Source of the DNA: [Mycobacterium] vasticus
Lineage (GTDB): Bacteria; Actinomycetota; Actinomycetes; Mycobacteriales; Mycobacteriaceae
NCBI RefSeq assembly: GCF_020181595.1
Contig: NZ_CP084028.1
Coordinates: forward strand, 426,919-490,918
Direction of reading: 5' to 3'
Length of the DNA stretch: 64,000 bases
Below the pieces are notes generated by a model that was not told where the DNA came from, did not search any database, and saw only the letters and a program-made list of their open reading frames with translations. How positions within the stretch are numbered: position 1 is the first letter of the stretch; each line of letters opens with the position of its first letter. This document shows, in pieces, positions 9,032-17,666 of this stretch. A program made the position numbers and the translations under genes.

Positions 9032-10128
9032 CCGGACCCAAACCCGACCCCCGCGACATCGAGACGCGGCCGATCTCGGTCGCCGAACTGCTGGCCAAGA
9101 ACGGCAACATCGGTGCCCCGCCGCCCGCCGGACGCCGTCGGCGCAGGCGCGGCAACGCCGACGCGGTCACCGTCGCCGAGCTGACCGGCGAGATCCCGAT
9201 CATCCGCGACGACGATGCACCTCCCGAACCCGATGCTCCCGCCAGCGGGGCGCTGCCGGTCGTTGCCGCACCCGGGTTCGTCGACGACGATCGGCCGCCG
9301 ACCGGGCCCCGGCCAGTTGAAAGACCGGTCGAGCCGCGCTGGCCCAAGTCGCCGATGCAGCCCGCGCGCGGCTCCGGGCCGCAGCAGAGCGCGTACCCGC
9401 GGCCGTTGCGTCGTTCCGAGCAGCCGATCGCCGAGCAGGCGCGTCCGGTGCAAGAGGACACCCGAGCCGCGGCGGCGGCGAAGGTGCCGGATCCCAGCTC
9501 CGCCTCTCCTTCGTCGAGCCTCGCTGAACTACCGGGTTCGGGAGCCGAGCAGATGCGGCCGGATCCGGTCGACAGCTATGACCTGGGCGTCGCCCTAGAC
9601 GTCGAGGCCATCAAGGCTATTGACGCCGGTGCCCGCGACGCCGATCTGCCCGTTGAGGACTCGGCGTTCATCCGCTCCTACCTGAACCCGTCCGGCGTCA
9701 GCCTGGACCGGTCGATCCGGCCGTTGCGCAGAGCGGGCCGCGGCGATGACCTCGACGATGAAATCGCGGTTGATCTGGACGATTCCGTCCGGGCGGAAGC
9801 CGGCGACGACCGCGACGACCGCGAGGATTTCGACCGCGACGACGATTACGACGACGCCCCCGTCGGGCCGACGGGAGTGGTCGGCGGAGCCCTGGTGGTG
9901 TTCCAGTCGATCCTGGCGGTCGCATTCGGCGGTGGGCTGTTCATCGCATTCGACCAGTTGTGGCGGTGGAACAGCATCGTCGCGCTGGTGCTCACCGTCT
10001 TGGTCACGCTCGGGCTGGTGACAGCGGTGCAGGTCGTCCGCAAGACCCCCGACGTCGTCAGCACCCTGATCGCGGTCGCGGTCGGCCTGCTGGTGACTTT
10101 GGGGCCGCTGGCGCTGCACGCCGGTTAG
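9028..10128 (+). CDS. Conserved membrane protein (Rv0497-like)
   Basis: A 366-residue protein. The first two thirds are hydrophilic and disordered-looking, rich in Pro, Asp and Arg with a run GRRRRRRG near residue 33 and an acidic patch around residues 250-285. Three hydrophobic segments follow between about residue 285 and the C-terminus, the first in GGALVVFQSILAVAFGGG. It resembles M. tuberculosis Rv0497 in position and topology. The ATG overlaps the ppx stop. Function unknown. Confidence 0.85.
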   Translation: MTGPKPDPRDIETRPISVAELLAKNGNIGAPPPAGRRRRRRGNADAVTVAELTGEIPIIRDDDAPPEPDAPASGALPVVAAPGFVDDDRPPTGPRPVERPVEPRWPKSPMQPARGSGPQQSAYPRPLRRSEQPIAEQARPVQEDTRAAAAAKVPDPSSASPSSSLAELPGSGAEQMRPDPVDSYDLGVALDVEAIKAIDAGARDADLPVEDSAFIRSYLNPSGVSLDRSIRPLRRAGRGDDLDDEIAVDLDDSVRAEAGDDRDDREDFDRDDDYDDAPVGPTGVVGGALVVFQSILAVAFGGGLFIAFDQLWRWNSIVALVLTVLVTLGLVTAVQVVRKTPDVVSTLIAVAVGLLVTLGPLALHAG

Positions 10129-10145
10129 CCGTTCACTATTAGTTC

Positions 10146-10988
10146 GTGCGCCCCGCCATCAAGGTCGGACTTTCGACGGCATCGGTCTACCCCCTGAAGA
10201 CCGAGGCCGCCTTCGAGTATGCGGCGCGCTTGGGCTACGACGGCGTCGAGCTGATGGTGTGGGGGGAGTCGGTCAGCCAGGACGTCGGCGCCGTGCGGCG
10301 GCTGTCGCGCAAGTACCGGATGCCGGTGCTCTCGGTGCACGCGCCGTGCCTGCTGATCTCGCAGCGGGTGTGGGGCGCGAACCCGATTCCCAAGCTGGCG
10401 CGCAGCGTTCGGGCAGCCGAGCAGCTCGGTGCCCAAACCGTCGTGGTGCATCCGCCGTTTCGCTGGCAGCGGCGCTACGCCGACGGCTTCAGCGACCAGG
10501 TCGCCGAGCTGGAGGCCGCCGGCGATGTGGCCGTGGCGGTGGAGAACATGTTCCCGTTCCGGGCCGACCGGTTCTTCGGCAGCGAGCAGTCCCGCGAGCG
10601 GATGCGCCGCCGGGGCGGCGGACCGGGCGTGGGCGTTTCTGCGTTCGCGCCGTCCCACGACCCGCTGGACGGCAACCACACCCACTACACCCTGGACCTC
10701 TCGCACACCTCCACCGCCGGCACCGACGCGCTGGAGATGGCGCGGCGGATGGGCTCGGGCCTGACCCACCTGCACCTGTGCGACGGCACCGGGTTGCCGG
10801 CCGACGAGCATCTGGTGCCGGGCCGCGGCGACCAGCCCGCCGCCGAGGTGTGCCAGCTGCTGGCCGCGGGTGACTTCGTCGGCCACGTGGTGCTGGAGGT
10901 GACCACCTCGCAGGCCCGCTCGCCCCATGAGCGTGAGGCGCTGCTGACCGAGTCGCTGCAATTCGCCCGGACGCACCTGCTGCGCTGA
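10146..10988 (+). CDS. Sugar phosphate isomerase/epimerase-like TIM-barrel protein (Rv0498-like)
   Basis: A 280-residue protein of the xylose isomerase-like/AP endonuclease family 2 TIM barrel. Metal-ligand-bearing strands are apparent: YDGVELMVWGES, LSVHAPC, VVVHPPFRW, VAVENMFPF, YTLDLSHTS, THLHLCDGTG and VVLEVTTSQ. The GTG start lies 17 bases after the preceding stop. Activity unknown; the fold allows isomerase, epimerase or endonuclease chemistry. Confidence 0.85.
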   Translation: MRPAIKVGLSTASVYPLKTEAAFEYAARLGYDGVELMVWGESVSQDVGAVRRLSRKYRMPVLSVHAPCLLISQRVWGANPIPKLARSVRAAEQLGAQTVVVHPPFRWQRRYADGFSDQVAELEAAGDVAVAVENMFPFRADRFFGSEQSRERMRRRGGGPGVGVSAFAPSHDPLDGNHTHYTLDLSHTSTAGTDALEMARRMGSGLTHLHLCDGTGLPADEHLVPGRGDQPAAEVCQLLAAGDFVGHVVLEVTTSQARSPHEREALLTESLQFARTHLLR

Positions 10989-11003
10989 CCGAAGGGACAT
11001 CGA

Positions 11004-11816
11004 ATGGGCCTGTTCGCCGACGCCATGCGGCTCACCCCGATCGCCGAAGAAGCCGACGGTATGAGCTTCGACGGCGCGCTCAACGAACACTGGACCATCG
11101 GTCCGAAGGTGCACGGCGGCGCCATGCTGGCGTTGTGCGCCAATGCCGCCCGCACCACCGTTGGCGGCGGGCTGCAGCCGGTCGCGGTGTCCGCCAGCTA
11201 CTTGTGGGCGCCCGACCCCGGCCCGATGCGGCTGGTGACCACGGTTCGCAAGCGCGGTCGCCGGGTCAGCCTCGTCGACGTCGAACTCAACCAGGGCGAG
11301 CGCACCGCGGTGCGCGCCGTCATCACCCTGGGTGAGCCTGAACACCAGGCACCGCCCCTGCTGTCGTTCAACCCGGTGGTGCCGTTGATGACGCCGGAGC
11401 CGCCGCCCGGCCTGGAGCCGATCGGTCCGGGGCATCCGATGGAGCACATCGTGCACCTGGCGCATGGCTGCGACATCCGGCCGGCGTTGACCACGCTAGG
11501 CCCGCGCACCGATGGCGGCCCGCCGGTGATCGAGATGTGGGTGCGGCCCAAGGACGACCCACCCGATGTGCTGTTCGCGCTGCTGTGCGGCGACGTGTCC
11601 GCGCCGGTGACGTTCGCCGTCGAGCGCGCCGGTTGGGCGCCCACCGTGCAGCTCACCGCCTACCTGCGGGCCGTCCCGGCCGACGGCTGGCTGCGGGTGA
11701 TCTGCAGTTGTGTGGAGATCGGCCAGGACTGGTTCGACGAGGACCACACCGTCGTCGACTCAGCGGGGCGGATCGTGGTGCAGTCGCGCCAGTTGGCGAT
11801 GGTCCCGGTCCAGTAG
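11004..11816 (+). CDS. Thioesterase-fold protein, double hotdog (Rv0499-like)
   Basis: A 270-residue acyl-CoA thioesterase-like protein with two predicted hotdog repeats. The N-terminal one holds the substrate-helix region KVHGGAMLALCANA, and the C-terminal one the segment VTFAVERAGWAPTVQLTAYLRA. ATG is preceded by GAAGGGA. It belongs to the thioesterase superfamily group that hydrolyses acyl-CoA esters; the acyl chain cannot be read from sequence. Its stop codon forms part of the proC -10 element. Confidence 0.8.
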   Translation: MGLFADAMRLTPIAEEADGMSFDGALNEHWTIGPKVHGGAMLALCANAARTTVGGGLQPVAVSASYLWAPDPGPMRLVTTVRKRGRRVSLVDVELNQGERTAVRAVITLGEPEHQAPPLLSFNPVVPLMTPEPPPGLEPIGPGHPMEHIVHLAHGCDIRPALTTLGPRTDGGPPVIEMWVRPKDDPPDVLFALLCGDVSAPVTFAVERAGWAPTVQLTAYLRAVPADGWLRVICSCVEIGQDWFDEDHTVVDSAGRIVVQSRQLAMVPVQ

Positions 11817-11819
11817 CCT
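11814..11819 (+). promoter_or_regulatory. -10 element of a probable leaderless promoter for proC
   Basis: TAGCCT, overlapping the upstream TAG stop, is followed by 6 bases and the proC ATG at 11826. No ribosome binding site precedes the ATG. This matches the leaderless pattern seen at several genes here. Confidence 0.5.
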
Positions 11820-11825
11820 GTCGCA

Positions 11826-12686
11826 ATGTCCAGAATCGCGATCATCGGCGGCGGCAACATGGGCGAGGCCCTGCTGGGAGGTTTGCTGGCGGCGGGGCAC
11901 CCGGTCAAGGACCTGGTGGTGGCCGAACGCTTCGCGGATCGGGCTCGGCAGCTCTCCGAGAAGTACTCGGTGCTGGTGACCTCGGTCGCCGACGCGATGG
12001 AGAACGCCCCGATCGTGATCGTCGCGGTGAAGCCGCAGGACGTGGACAGCGTCGTCGCGGAATTCGCCAAGAATGTCACCGCGTCCTCCGGCGACAGTGC
12101 CGACCAGGTGCTGGTGACCATCGTCGCCGGCGTCACCACCGGGTACGTCGAGTCCAAACTGCCCGCCGGTGCCGCGGTGATCCGGGTGATGCCCAACACC
12201 CCGGTCAAGGTCCGTGCCGGGGCCAGCGGGCTGGCCAGGGGCCGGTTCGCCGGCGACGAACAGGTCGACGAGGTGGCCGCGCTGTTCGAGGCCGTCGGCA
12301 CCGTGGCGATCGTGCCGGAGGAACAGCTCGATGCGCTGACCGCGGTGTCGGGTTCCGGGCCGGCCTACTTCTTCTTGATGGTGGAGGCCCTGGTGGACGC
12401 CGGGGTCGCGGTCGGCCTGAGCCGGCGTACGGCGACCGATCTGGCGGTGCAGACCATGGCTGGAGCGGCACAGATGCTGGCCGAGGAGCGCAGTGCGGCG
12501 TCGGGCGAGGCCGGTGTGGCCATCGACACCGCGGCGACGGGGCTCAGGGCCATGGTGACCTCGCCCGGTGGCACCACCGCGGCCGGAGTTCGGGAGCTGG
12601 AGGCCGGCGGGTTCCGGACGGCGGTGGACAGGGCGGTACAAGCTGCGAAAAACCGCTCTGAGCAGCTAAGAATTACATCGGAGTAG
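11826..12686 (+). CDS. proC: Pyrroline-5-carboxylate reductase
   Basis: A 286-residue enzyme reducing pyrroline-5-carboxylate to L-proline with NAD(P)H. The Rossmann motif IAIIGGGNMGEALLGG opens the protein, VAVKPQDV and VIRVMPNTP follow, and the conserved C-terminal signature around residues 215-260 includes AATGLRAMVTSPGGTTAAG. Length matches the family. Cytoplasmic, last step of proline biosynthesis. Confidence 0.95.
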   Translation: MSRIAIIGGGNMGEALLGGLLAAGHPVKDLVVAERFADRARQLSEKYSVLVTSVADAMENAPIVIVAVKPQDVDSVVAEFAKNVTASSGDSADQVLVTIVAGVTTGYVESKLPAGAAVIRVMPNTPVKVRAGASGLARGRFAGDEQVDEVAALFEAVGTVAIVPEEQLDALTAVSGSGPAYFFLMVEALVDAGVAVGLSRRTATDLAVQTMAGAAQMLAEERSAASGEAGVAIDTAATGLRAMVTSPGGTTAAGVRELEAGGFRTAVDRAVQAAKNRSEQLRITSE

Positions 12687-12826
12687 TTCACTTATTTTTC
12701 ACATTTTGGCCCTCACCAGTCGCAGAAACCCCATTCGTCCCGCTATCCTCCTCTATGTCTGTGCGTGTGGGGTGCAGCGGAGGGGAAGCCGCTGAGACTG
12801 CACGTGCCTGATTGAAATGGGTAGCG

Positions 12827-13036
12827 ATGACGTCTGCGAACGGGCCTTCGGCGCGGGACACGGCACAATTTCTCACGGTGGCCGAGGTGGCCGCGCTGAT
12901 GCGGGTCAGCAAGATGACGGTGTACCGCCTGGTGCACAACGGCGAGTTGCCCGCGGTACGGGTTGGACGGTCCTTCCGGGTGCACGCCAAGGCTGTGCAC
13001 GACCTGCTGGAGACCTCCTTCTTCGACGCGGGCTGA
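12827..13036 (+). CDS. Helix-turn-helix DNA-binding protein, excisionase/MerR-like
   Basis: A 69-residue protein consisting almost wholly of a winged-helix HTH of the excisionase (HTH_17) type: FLTVAEVAALMRVSKMTVYR, then the wing GELPAVRVGRSFRV. It closely resembles M. tuberculosis Rv0500A. The ATG at 12827 is preferred; an in-frame TTG at 12812 would add five residues. A strong hairpin lies just downstream. Despite the family name there is no prophage nearby, so it is a core chromosomal regulator of unknown target. Confidence 0.85.
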   Translation: MTSANGPSARDTAQFLTVAEVAALMRVSKMTVYRLVHNGELPAVRVGRSFRVHAKAVHDLLETSFFDAG

Positions 13037-13059
13037 ATGTCCGTCGACAGGTAAGCGCC

Positions 13060-13091
13060 CCCCGGGCGTCGCCGCACGGCGACGCCCGGGG
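13060..13091 (+). terminator. Strong GC hairpin, intrinsic-type terminator without U tract
   Basis: Two perfect 14-base arms (13060-13073 and 13078-13091) flank a four-base loop GCAC, beginning 23 bases after the HTH gene stop. No T-run follows, which is common for mycobacterial terminators. It would separate the HTH transcript from the bS22 gene. Confidence 0.7.
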
Positions 13092-13224
13092 TCGGCCTTG
13101 TCGTCGGTCCGGGTCAGGTGCCGGTTTTCTGCTGCGCGCCTGTCTACGGGTAAGGTGACCGGGTCGATCACGTTCAGCGGCGCCGCTGCGACAGCGGTGC
13201 GAGCAGAAGCAGATAGCGGAGTTC

Positions 13225-13326
13225 ATGGGTTCAGTCATCAAGAAGCGGCGCAAGCGCATGTCGAAGAAGAAGCACCGCAAGCTGCTTCGCCGTACCCGGG
13301 TCCAGCGCAGAAAACTCGGTAAGTAA
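13225..13326 (+). CDS. Small ribosomal subunit protein bS22
   Basis: A 33-residue, extremely basic protein (starts [16 protein letters not shown], ends RRKLGK) of the AURKAIP1/COX24 type, equivalent to Rv0500B. In mycobacterial ribosome structures this peptide is the 30S protein bS22. The ATG is preceded by GGAG at about 13219-13222. Almost half of the residues are Lys or Arg. Confidence 0.88.
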
Positions 13327-13374
13327 GCCCGCTTGGCGTCTTGATCGCCGGTACAGCTTTGACGGCAAGGCCGT

Positions 13375-13380
13375 TAGGCT
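13375..13380 (+). promoter_or_regulatory. -10 element of a probable leaderless promoter for the galE2-like gene
   Basis: TAGGCT is followed by 6 bases and the GTG at 13387, with no ribosome binding site. Same arrangement as at ppx, proC and the PGRS gene at 42285. Confidence 0.5.
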
Positions 13381-13386
13381 GGCGGG

Positions 13387-14517
13387 GTGGATGAGGTCGG
13401 GCCGGCTGGCGGCAGCACGCGAAGCGACGTCCGGCACTACCCCAAGGTTGTGTTGGTCACCGGCGCGTGCCGGTTCCTGGGCGGCTACCTGACCGCCAGA
13501 CTCACCCAGAATCCGTTGATCAACCGGGTGATCGCAGTCGACGCGGTCATGCCCAGCAAGGACATGCTGCGCCGGATGGGGCGCGCCGAATTCGTTCGCG
13601 CCGACATCCGTAATCCGTTCATCGCCAAGGTGATTCGCAACAGCGAAGTGGACACCGTGGTGCACGCGGCGGCGGCCTCCTATGTGCCGCGGTCCGGCGG
13701 CGGCGCGGCGCTCAAGGAACTCAACGTGATGGGCGCCATGCAGCTGTTCGCCGCCTGTCAGAAGGCGCCCTCGGTGCACCGCGTGGTGCTCAAGTCGACG
13801 TCGGAGGTCTACGGTTCCGGCTCGCGTGATCCGGTGCTGTTCACCGAGGACAGCACGGGGCACCGGCCGCCCAGTGGCGGCTTCGCCCGGGACAGCGTGG
13901 ACATCGAGGGCTACGTGCGCGGGCTGGGCCGGCGCCGGCCCGACATCGCGGTGACCATCCTGCGGATGGCCAACATGATCGGCCCGGCCATGGACACGGC
14001 CCTCTCGCGCTACCTGAGCGGGCCGCTGGTGCCGATGGTGCTGGGCCGCGACGCGCGGCTACAGCTGCTGCACGAGCAGGACGCGCTGGGCGCGCTGGAG
14101 CGGGCGACCATGGCGGGCCGGGCCGGGACCTTCAACGTCGGCGCCGACGGCATCATCATGATGTCGCAGGCGATCCGCCGGGCGGGCCGCGTCACGCTGC
14201 CGCTGCCCGGGTTCGGATTGTGGGCCATGGACTCGCTGCGGCGGGTCGGAAACGCCACCGAGATCAACCGCGGGCAGCTGGACTATCTCAGCTTTGGCCG
14301 GGTGATGGATACGACTAGGATGCGTAGTGATCTCGGGTACAGCGCCAAGTGGACGACCGCTGAGGCATTCGACGATTACATCCGGGGGCGGGATCTCAAC
14401 CCGATCATCGATCCCGAATGGGTCCGTTCGGTGGAGCGACGAACAGTCAGCGTGGCGCAACGCCTGGGTCGCATCAATGGCAACAGGGGACTGGGAGGTC
14501 AACCCAATGGCCAATGA
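13387..14517 (+). CDS. galE2: NAD-dependent epimerase/dehydratase-like protein (GalE2-like)
   Basis: A 376-residue extended SDR-fold protein matching M. tuberculosis Rv0501 in position and sequence character. The nucleotide loop reads VLVTGACRFLGGYL, an atypical version of TGxxGFxG, and STSEVYGSG corresponds to the Ser/Thr active-site strand. The usual YxxxK pair is not intact: the candidate tyrosine (EGYVRGL) has Leu where Lys is expected. It may therefore bind NAD without GalE chemistry. The 3' end overlaps the acyltransferase gene by 11 bases, indicating an operon. Confidence 0.8.
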   Translation: MDEVGPAGGSTRSDVRHYPKVVLVTGACRFLGGYLTARLTQNPLINRVIAVDAVMPSKDMLRRMGRAEFVRADIRNPFIAKVIRNSEVDTVVHAAAASYVPRSGGGAALKELNVMGAMQLFAACQKAPSVHRVVLKSTSEVYGSGSRDPVLFTEDSTGHRPPSGGFARDSVDIEGYVRGLGRRRPDIAVTILRMANMIGPAMDTALSRYLSGPLVPMVLGRDARLQLLHEQDALGALERATMAGRAGTFNVGADGIIMMSQAIRRAGRVTLPLPGFGLWAMDSLRRVGNATEINRGQLDYLSFGRVMDTTRMRSDLGYSAKWTTAEAFDDYIRGRDLNPIIDPEWVRSVERRTVSVAQRLGRINGNRGLGGQPNGQ

Positions 14518-15532
14518 ATCAGGGGCCAAAGTAATTCCGCTGCACAAGAATTCGGGATCCGCTCGTCGGCACCCGTCGACGGTGTCCCGTCGGACGGGTC
14601 GGGTATCGACTGAGCACTCGGCCGCCGTTCGTGACATCGATGAGCATCGTGGCGACGCGGACGGCTCGCCCGCCGGGGACGCGACGCCGGGCGAGTTCGC
14701 CCGGGCGGTGGCCGCGGCCGCCGCGTTCCTGCGTGAGCGGATCACCGGCGACTACCAGGTCGATGAGTTCGGATTCGACCCGCACTTCAACGAGGCCATC
14801 GCGCTTCCGCTGCTGCGGTTCTTCTTCAACGACTGGTTTCGCGTCGAGGTGAGTGGAATCGAGAACCTGCCCGTTGACGGGCCCGCGCTGCTGGTGGCCA
14901 ACCACGCGGGGGTACTGCCGATGGACGCCCTGATGCTCTCGGTGGCGGTGCGTGATCACCACCCCGCGCAGCGCAACCTGCGGATGCTGGCCGCCGACCT
15001 GGTGTTCGACCTGCCGGTGATCGGACCGGCCGCACGCAAGGCCGGTCACACCGTGGCCTGCAACGCCGACGCCAACCGGCTGCTGGCCGCCGGCGAGCTC
15101 ACCGCGGTGTTCCCCGAGGGCTACAAGGGCCTGGGCAAGCGCTTCAAGGACCGCTACAAGCTGCAGCGGTTCGGTCGCGGAGGTTTCGTTGCGGCGGCGC
15201 TGCGCACCAAGGCGCCGATCGTGCCGTGCTCGATCGTCGGGTCCGAGGAGATCTACCCGATGCTCACCGATGTCAAGCTGCTGGCCCGGCTGCTCGGGGT
15301 GCCGTACTTCCCGATCACCCCGCTGTTCCCGCTGGCCGGCCCGGCCGGGCTGGTGCCGCTGCCGTCCAAGTGGCACATCGCGTTCGGCGAGCCGATCGAG
15401 ACGGCCGACTACGAGCCCGGAGCCGCCGAGGACCCGATGGTCACCTTCGAGCTGACCGACCAGGTGCGCGAGACCATCCAGCACACGCTGTATCGGCTGC
15501 TGGCCGCCCGCCGCAACGTGTTCCTGGGCTGA
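14507..15532 (+). CDS. Lysophospholipid acyltransferase family protein (Rv0502-like)
   Basis: A 341-residue PlsC-type acyltransferase. After a low-complexity N-terminal 60 residues come the catalytic HX4D motif in ANHAGVLPMDA and the acyl-acceptor motif FPEGYKGLGK, followed by VPCSIVGSEE. The ATG has GGGAGG 7 bases upstream and overlaps the preceding gene. It probably acts at the inner membrane in phospholipid or other lipid acylation. In H37Rv the next gene is cmaA2, which is absent here. Confidence 0.88.
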   Translation: MANESGAKVIPLHKNSGSARRHPSTVSRRTGRVSTEHSAAVRDIDEHRGDADGSPAGDATPGEFARAVAAAAAFLRERITGDYQVDEFGFDPHFNEAIALPLLRFFFNDWFRVEVSGIENLPVDGPALLVANHAGVLPMDALMLSVAVRDHHPAQRNLRMLAADLVFDLPVIGPAARKAGHTVACNADANRLLAAGELTAVFPEGYKGLGKRFKDRYKLQRFGRGGFVAAALRTKAPIVPCSIVGSEEIYPMLTDVKLLARLLGVPYFPITPLFPLAGPAGLVPLPSKWHIAFGEPIETADYEPGAAEDPMVTFELTDQVRETIQHTLYRLLAARRNVFLG

Positions 15533-15619
15533 CTTTCCCCTCGACCGCGAACGTGCGGGTTTGTCCGCAACACGCCGCGATTCGGCGTACAACTGTGCAC
15601 GCTCGGCGGGGGTTGGAAG

Positions 15620-16147
15620 CTACTTCTTGCCCAGCGCCCGGTCGCGCATCGCCTCGATGTTGGCGATCGTCCTGGCCTGCGTGTCGGCGTCCTGGTTGGT
15701 CGACTCGCCGAGCATGGTGACCACGCTGGTCACCACCGGCTTGCCTTCGGCGTCGGTGACCTCGCTGCGGACTTCGCTGACTACTGTGCCGTGCGACTCG
15801 ATCACCGAGTCGAGGTAGGTGTCGAAGAACAGTTTGTCGCCGGCCACGATCGGCCGGTGGAAGGTGAACTTCTGATCGCGGTGCAGCACCCGCGCGATGT
15901 TGATCGGGAGGTCGAACTTGTCGAAGATCTCCAGCTGCACCTGCCGGCCGGCAACGGCCAGGAACGTCAGCGACGCCACCAGTCCGGGGTAGCCGTCCTC
16001 GGTGGCGGCGGATTCCTCGAAATGGGAGGGGTGGTCGTCTTTGACCGAGCGGGCGAACTCGCGAATCTTCTCCCGGCCGACCTCGAAGTAGTCCGGGAAC
16101 CGGTAGTGCGTTCCGATGATCCCCTGCGACTCGACGTGTACTGACAT
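15620..16147 (-). CDS. MaoC/HadA-like dehydratase N-terminal domain protein (Rv0504c-like)
   Basis: A 175-residue single hotdog protein of the FAS1-like/MaoC N-terminal family, similar to HadA, HadC and Rv0504c. Typical features are [17 protein letters not shown] at the N-terminus, [14 protein letters not shown], and [18 protein letters not shown]. The catalytic hydratase Asp/His pair sits in the HadB-like partner, which is not encoded nearby, so this may be a substrate-binding subunit. Start is an ATG (MSVHVESQG). Gene lies 87 bases from the convergent acyltransferase. Confidence 0.85.
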   Translation of the reverse strand: MSVHVESQGIIGTHYRFPDYFEVGREKIREFARSVKDDHPSHFEESAATEDGYPGLVASLTFLAVAGRQVQLEIFDKFDLPINIARVLHRDQKFTFHRPIVAGDKLFFDTYLDSVIESHGTVVSEVRSEVTDAEGKPVVTSVVTMLGESTNQDADTQARTIANIEAMRDRALGKK

Positions 16148-16212
16148 GCCCGTTTACCCCTCTGCCCGCCGTGGTGTTCGGCGGCGGAAGTTTATCAGCG
16201 GGCAGGTCAGCC

Positions 16213-16303
16213 GCGCTCGTTCCGGTGCGCCACGGTGCCCGATTCGGTCGCCCCGGCCTCGCGCCCTCCGCAGGCTACGGGCGCTCGTTCCGGTGCGCCA
16301 CGG
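16213..16303. repeat. 23-bp perfect direct repeat around the serB1 3' end
   Basis: The same 23 bases occur at 16213-16235 and 16281-16303, 68 bases apart. The second copy encodes the last residues of the SerB1-like protein (AHRNER), the first lies in the intergenic space. It looks like a relic of a small duplication at the gene end. Confidence 0.7.
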
Positions 16304-17156
16304 CCGCCGCCAGGGCCCCGCCGACGGCCCCCAGCGCCAGCGCCGACGGCACCCCGATGCGCGCCGCCCGCCGCGCGGTGCGGAAGTCACGGATCTCCCA
16401 GCCCCGCGCGCGGGCCGTCGCACGCAGCGCCGCGTCCGGGTTGATCGCCACGGCCGTGCCCACCAGCGACAGCATCGGGACGTCGTTGAAGCTGTCCGAG
16501 TAGGCCGTGCAGCGCCGCAGGTTCAGGCCTTCGCGGATCGCCAGCGCCCGCACCGCATGCGCCTTGCCGGGCCCGTGCAGGATCTCGCCGACCAGCCGGC
16601 CGGTGAACACCCCGTCGACTGACTCGGCGACGGTGCCCAGCGCGCCGGTCAGGCCCAACCGGCGGGCGATGGTGTCGGCCAGCTCATGGGGGGTGGCGGT
16701 GACCAGCCACACCTGTTGGCCGGCGTCGAGATGCATCTGCGCCAGATCCCGGGTGCCGGGCCAGATCTTGTCGGCGATGATCTCGTCGTAGATCTCCTCG
16801 CCGAGCTCGACCAGCTCCGAGACCGGGCGGCCCTCGATGAACGCCAGCGCCTTGCGCCTCCCGGCGGCGACGTCTTCGCTGTTCTCGCGGCCGGTGAACT
16901 GGAACTTGGCCTGGGCGTAGACGAATCCGACGACGTCGCGGTAGGTGAAGTAGTTGCGGGACGCCAGTCCGCGGCCGAAATGCACCATCGACGAGCCCTG
17001 GACCAGGGTGTTGTCGACGTCGAAGAACGCGGCGGCGGTCAGATCCACCGGGGCGGCGACATCGACATCGACATCGACATCGACTTTGACGTCGGCTGTG
17101 TCGGCGATGTCGTCGGTGGCGGCGAAGTCCCCGTCGGCCGGGCCCGGTAGAGCCAT
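16275..17156 (-). CDS. serB1: HAD-family phosphatase, SerB1-like, membrane-anchored
   Basis: A 293-residue HAD-IB hydrolase matching Rv0505c. HAD motif I is FFDVDNTL, motif II lies in WLVTATP, and motif III/IV in the stretch [13 protein letters not shown] to [11 protein letters not shown]. Family members include phosphoserine phosphatases and sugar/lipid phosphatases; the substrate is not proven. The N-terminal extension contains a Val-Asp repeat encoded by a hexamer run. The C-terminus has a hydrophobic segment ([19 protein letters not shown]) that may anchor it in the membrane. Confidence 0.85.
   Translation of the reverse strand: MALPGPADGDFAATDDIADTADVKVDVDVDVDVAAPVDLTAAAFFDVDNTLVQGSSMVHFGRGLASRNYFTYRDVVGFVYAQAKFQFTGRENSEDVAAGRRKALAFIEGRPVSELVELGEEIYDEIIADKIWPGTRDLAQMHLDAGQQVWLVTATPHELADTIARRLGLTGALGTVAESVDGVFTGRLVGEILHGPGKAHAVRALAIREGLNLRRCTAYSDSFNDVPMLSLVGTAVAINPDAALRATARARGWEIRDFRTARRAARIGVPSALALGAVGGALAAAVAHRNERP
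17058..17090 (-). repeat. Hexanucleotide repeat in the serB1 5' region
   Basis: Four perfect tandem copies of ATCGAC (17061-17084), flanked by a half copy and one degenerate copy, encode the Val-Asp repeats of the SerB1-like N-terminus. In-frame unit length means that slippage changes the protein by two residues without frameshift. Confidence 0.8.
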
Positions 17157-17210
17157 CCCCGACTCCTTCCGCGTGATTGCCGGCGACCGGTCGTCCGGCC
17201 GCCATCAACC

Positions 17211-17666
17211 CTAACCGGCTGCACCGCCGATGACCCCCAGGTGATCGTGCAGATCACCTTTGAGGTCGAACATCGAATAATCCCGGAAGGTGAACCGCCA
17301 GACGCCGTCGACCCGCTCGAATTCGTCGTGGTAGCGACCGGCCGCGATCACCTGCAGCGCAATCTGTTCGGTCTGCTGCAGGACCGTGTAGTAGGACCGG
17401 CAGGTAGCGGTCCCGGCCGCCTCGTCGATGTCGAGGATCGGATTGGTGACGACGTGCTTGGTGCGCGGGGTGCCGTCGGCGTGGATCTTCACCATTCCGC
17501 GCCACAGATCCAGGATTCCGGCGTGATCGAGGATGACGGCCCCGTCGGGGTCGGCCTTGATCCGGGCGTGGGTGAAGAGCGCGGCGGCGCCGTCCAGGTC
17601 GCCGGCGTCCATCAGTTCGGCGTAGCGGTACAGCAGGTTGGTGATCGACACCGAGCTGGGATTCAT
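17211..17666 (-). CDS. SnoaL/NTF2-like protein
   Basis: A 151-residue protein of the SnoaL-like/NTF2 fold: N-terminal helix NLLYRYAELMDAGDLDGAAA, then TKHVVTNPILDID, and a C-terminal YHDEFERVDGVWRF strand pair, typical of dehydratase- or dioxygenase-small-subunit-like folds. The ATG overlaps the lipoprotein stop (ATGA) and is preceded by AAAGGAG within that gene. It is the last gene of the cassette that starts with the metallopeptidase. Catalytic role unknown. Confidence 0.8.
   Translation of the reverse strand: MNPSSVSITNLLYRYAELMDAGDLDGAAALFTHARIKADPDGAVILDHAGILDLWRGMVKIHADGTPRTKHVVTNPILDIDEAAGTATCRSYYTVLQQTEQIALQVIAAGRYHDEFERVDGVWRFTFRDYSMFDLKGDLHDHLGVIGGAAG

Noticed and set aside
12827-13036. 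Excisionase as mark of a prophage or integrative element
   Set aside because: No integrase, attachment repeat or phage gene is near; the gene is a conserved core HTH protein flanked by proC and bS22.
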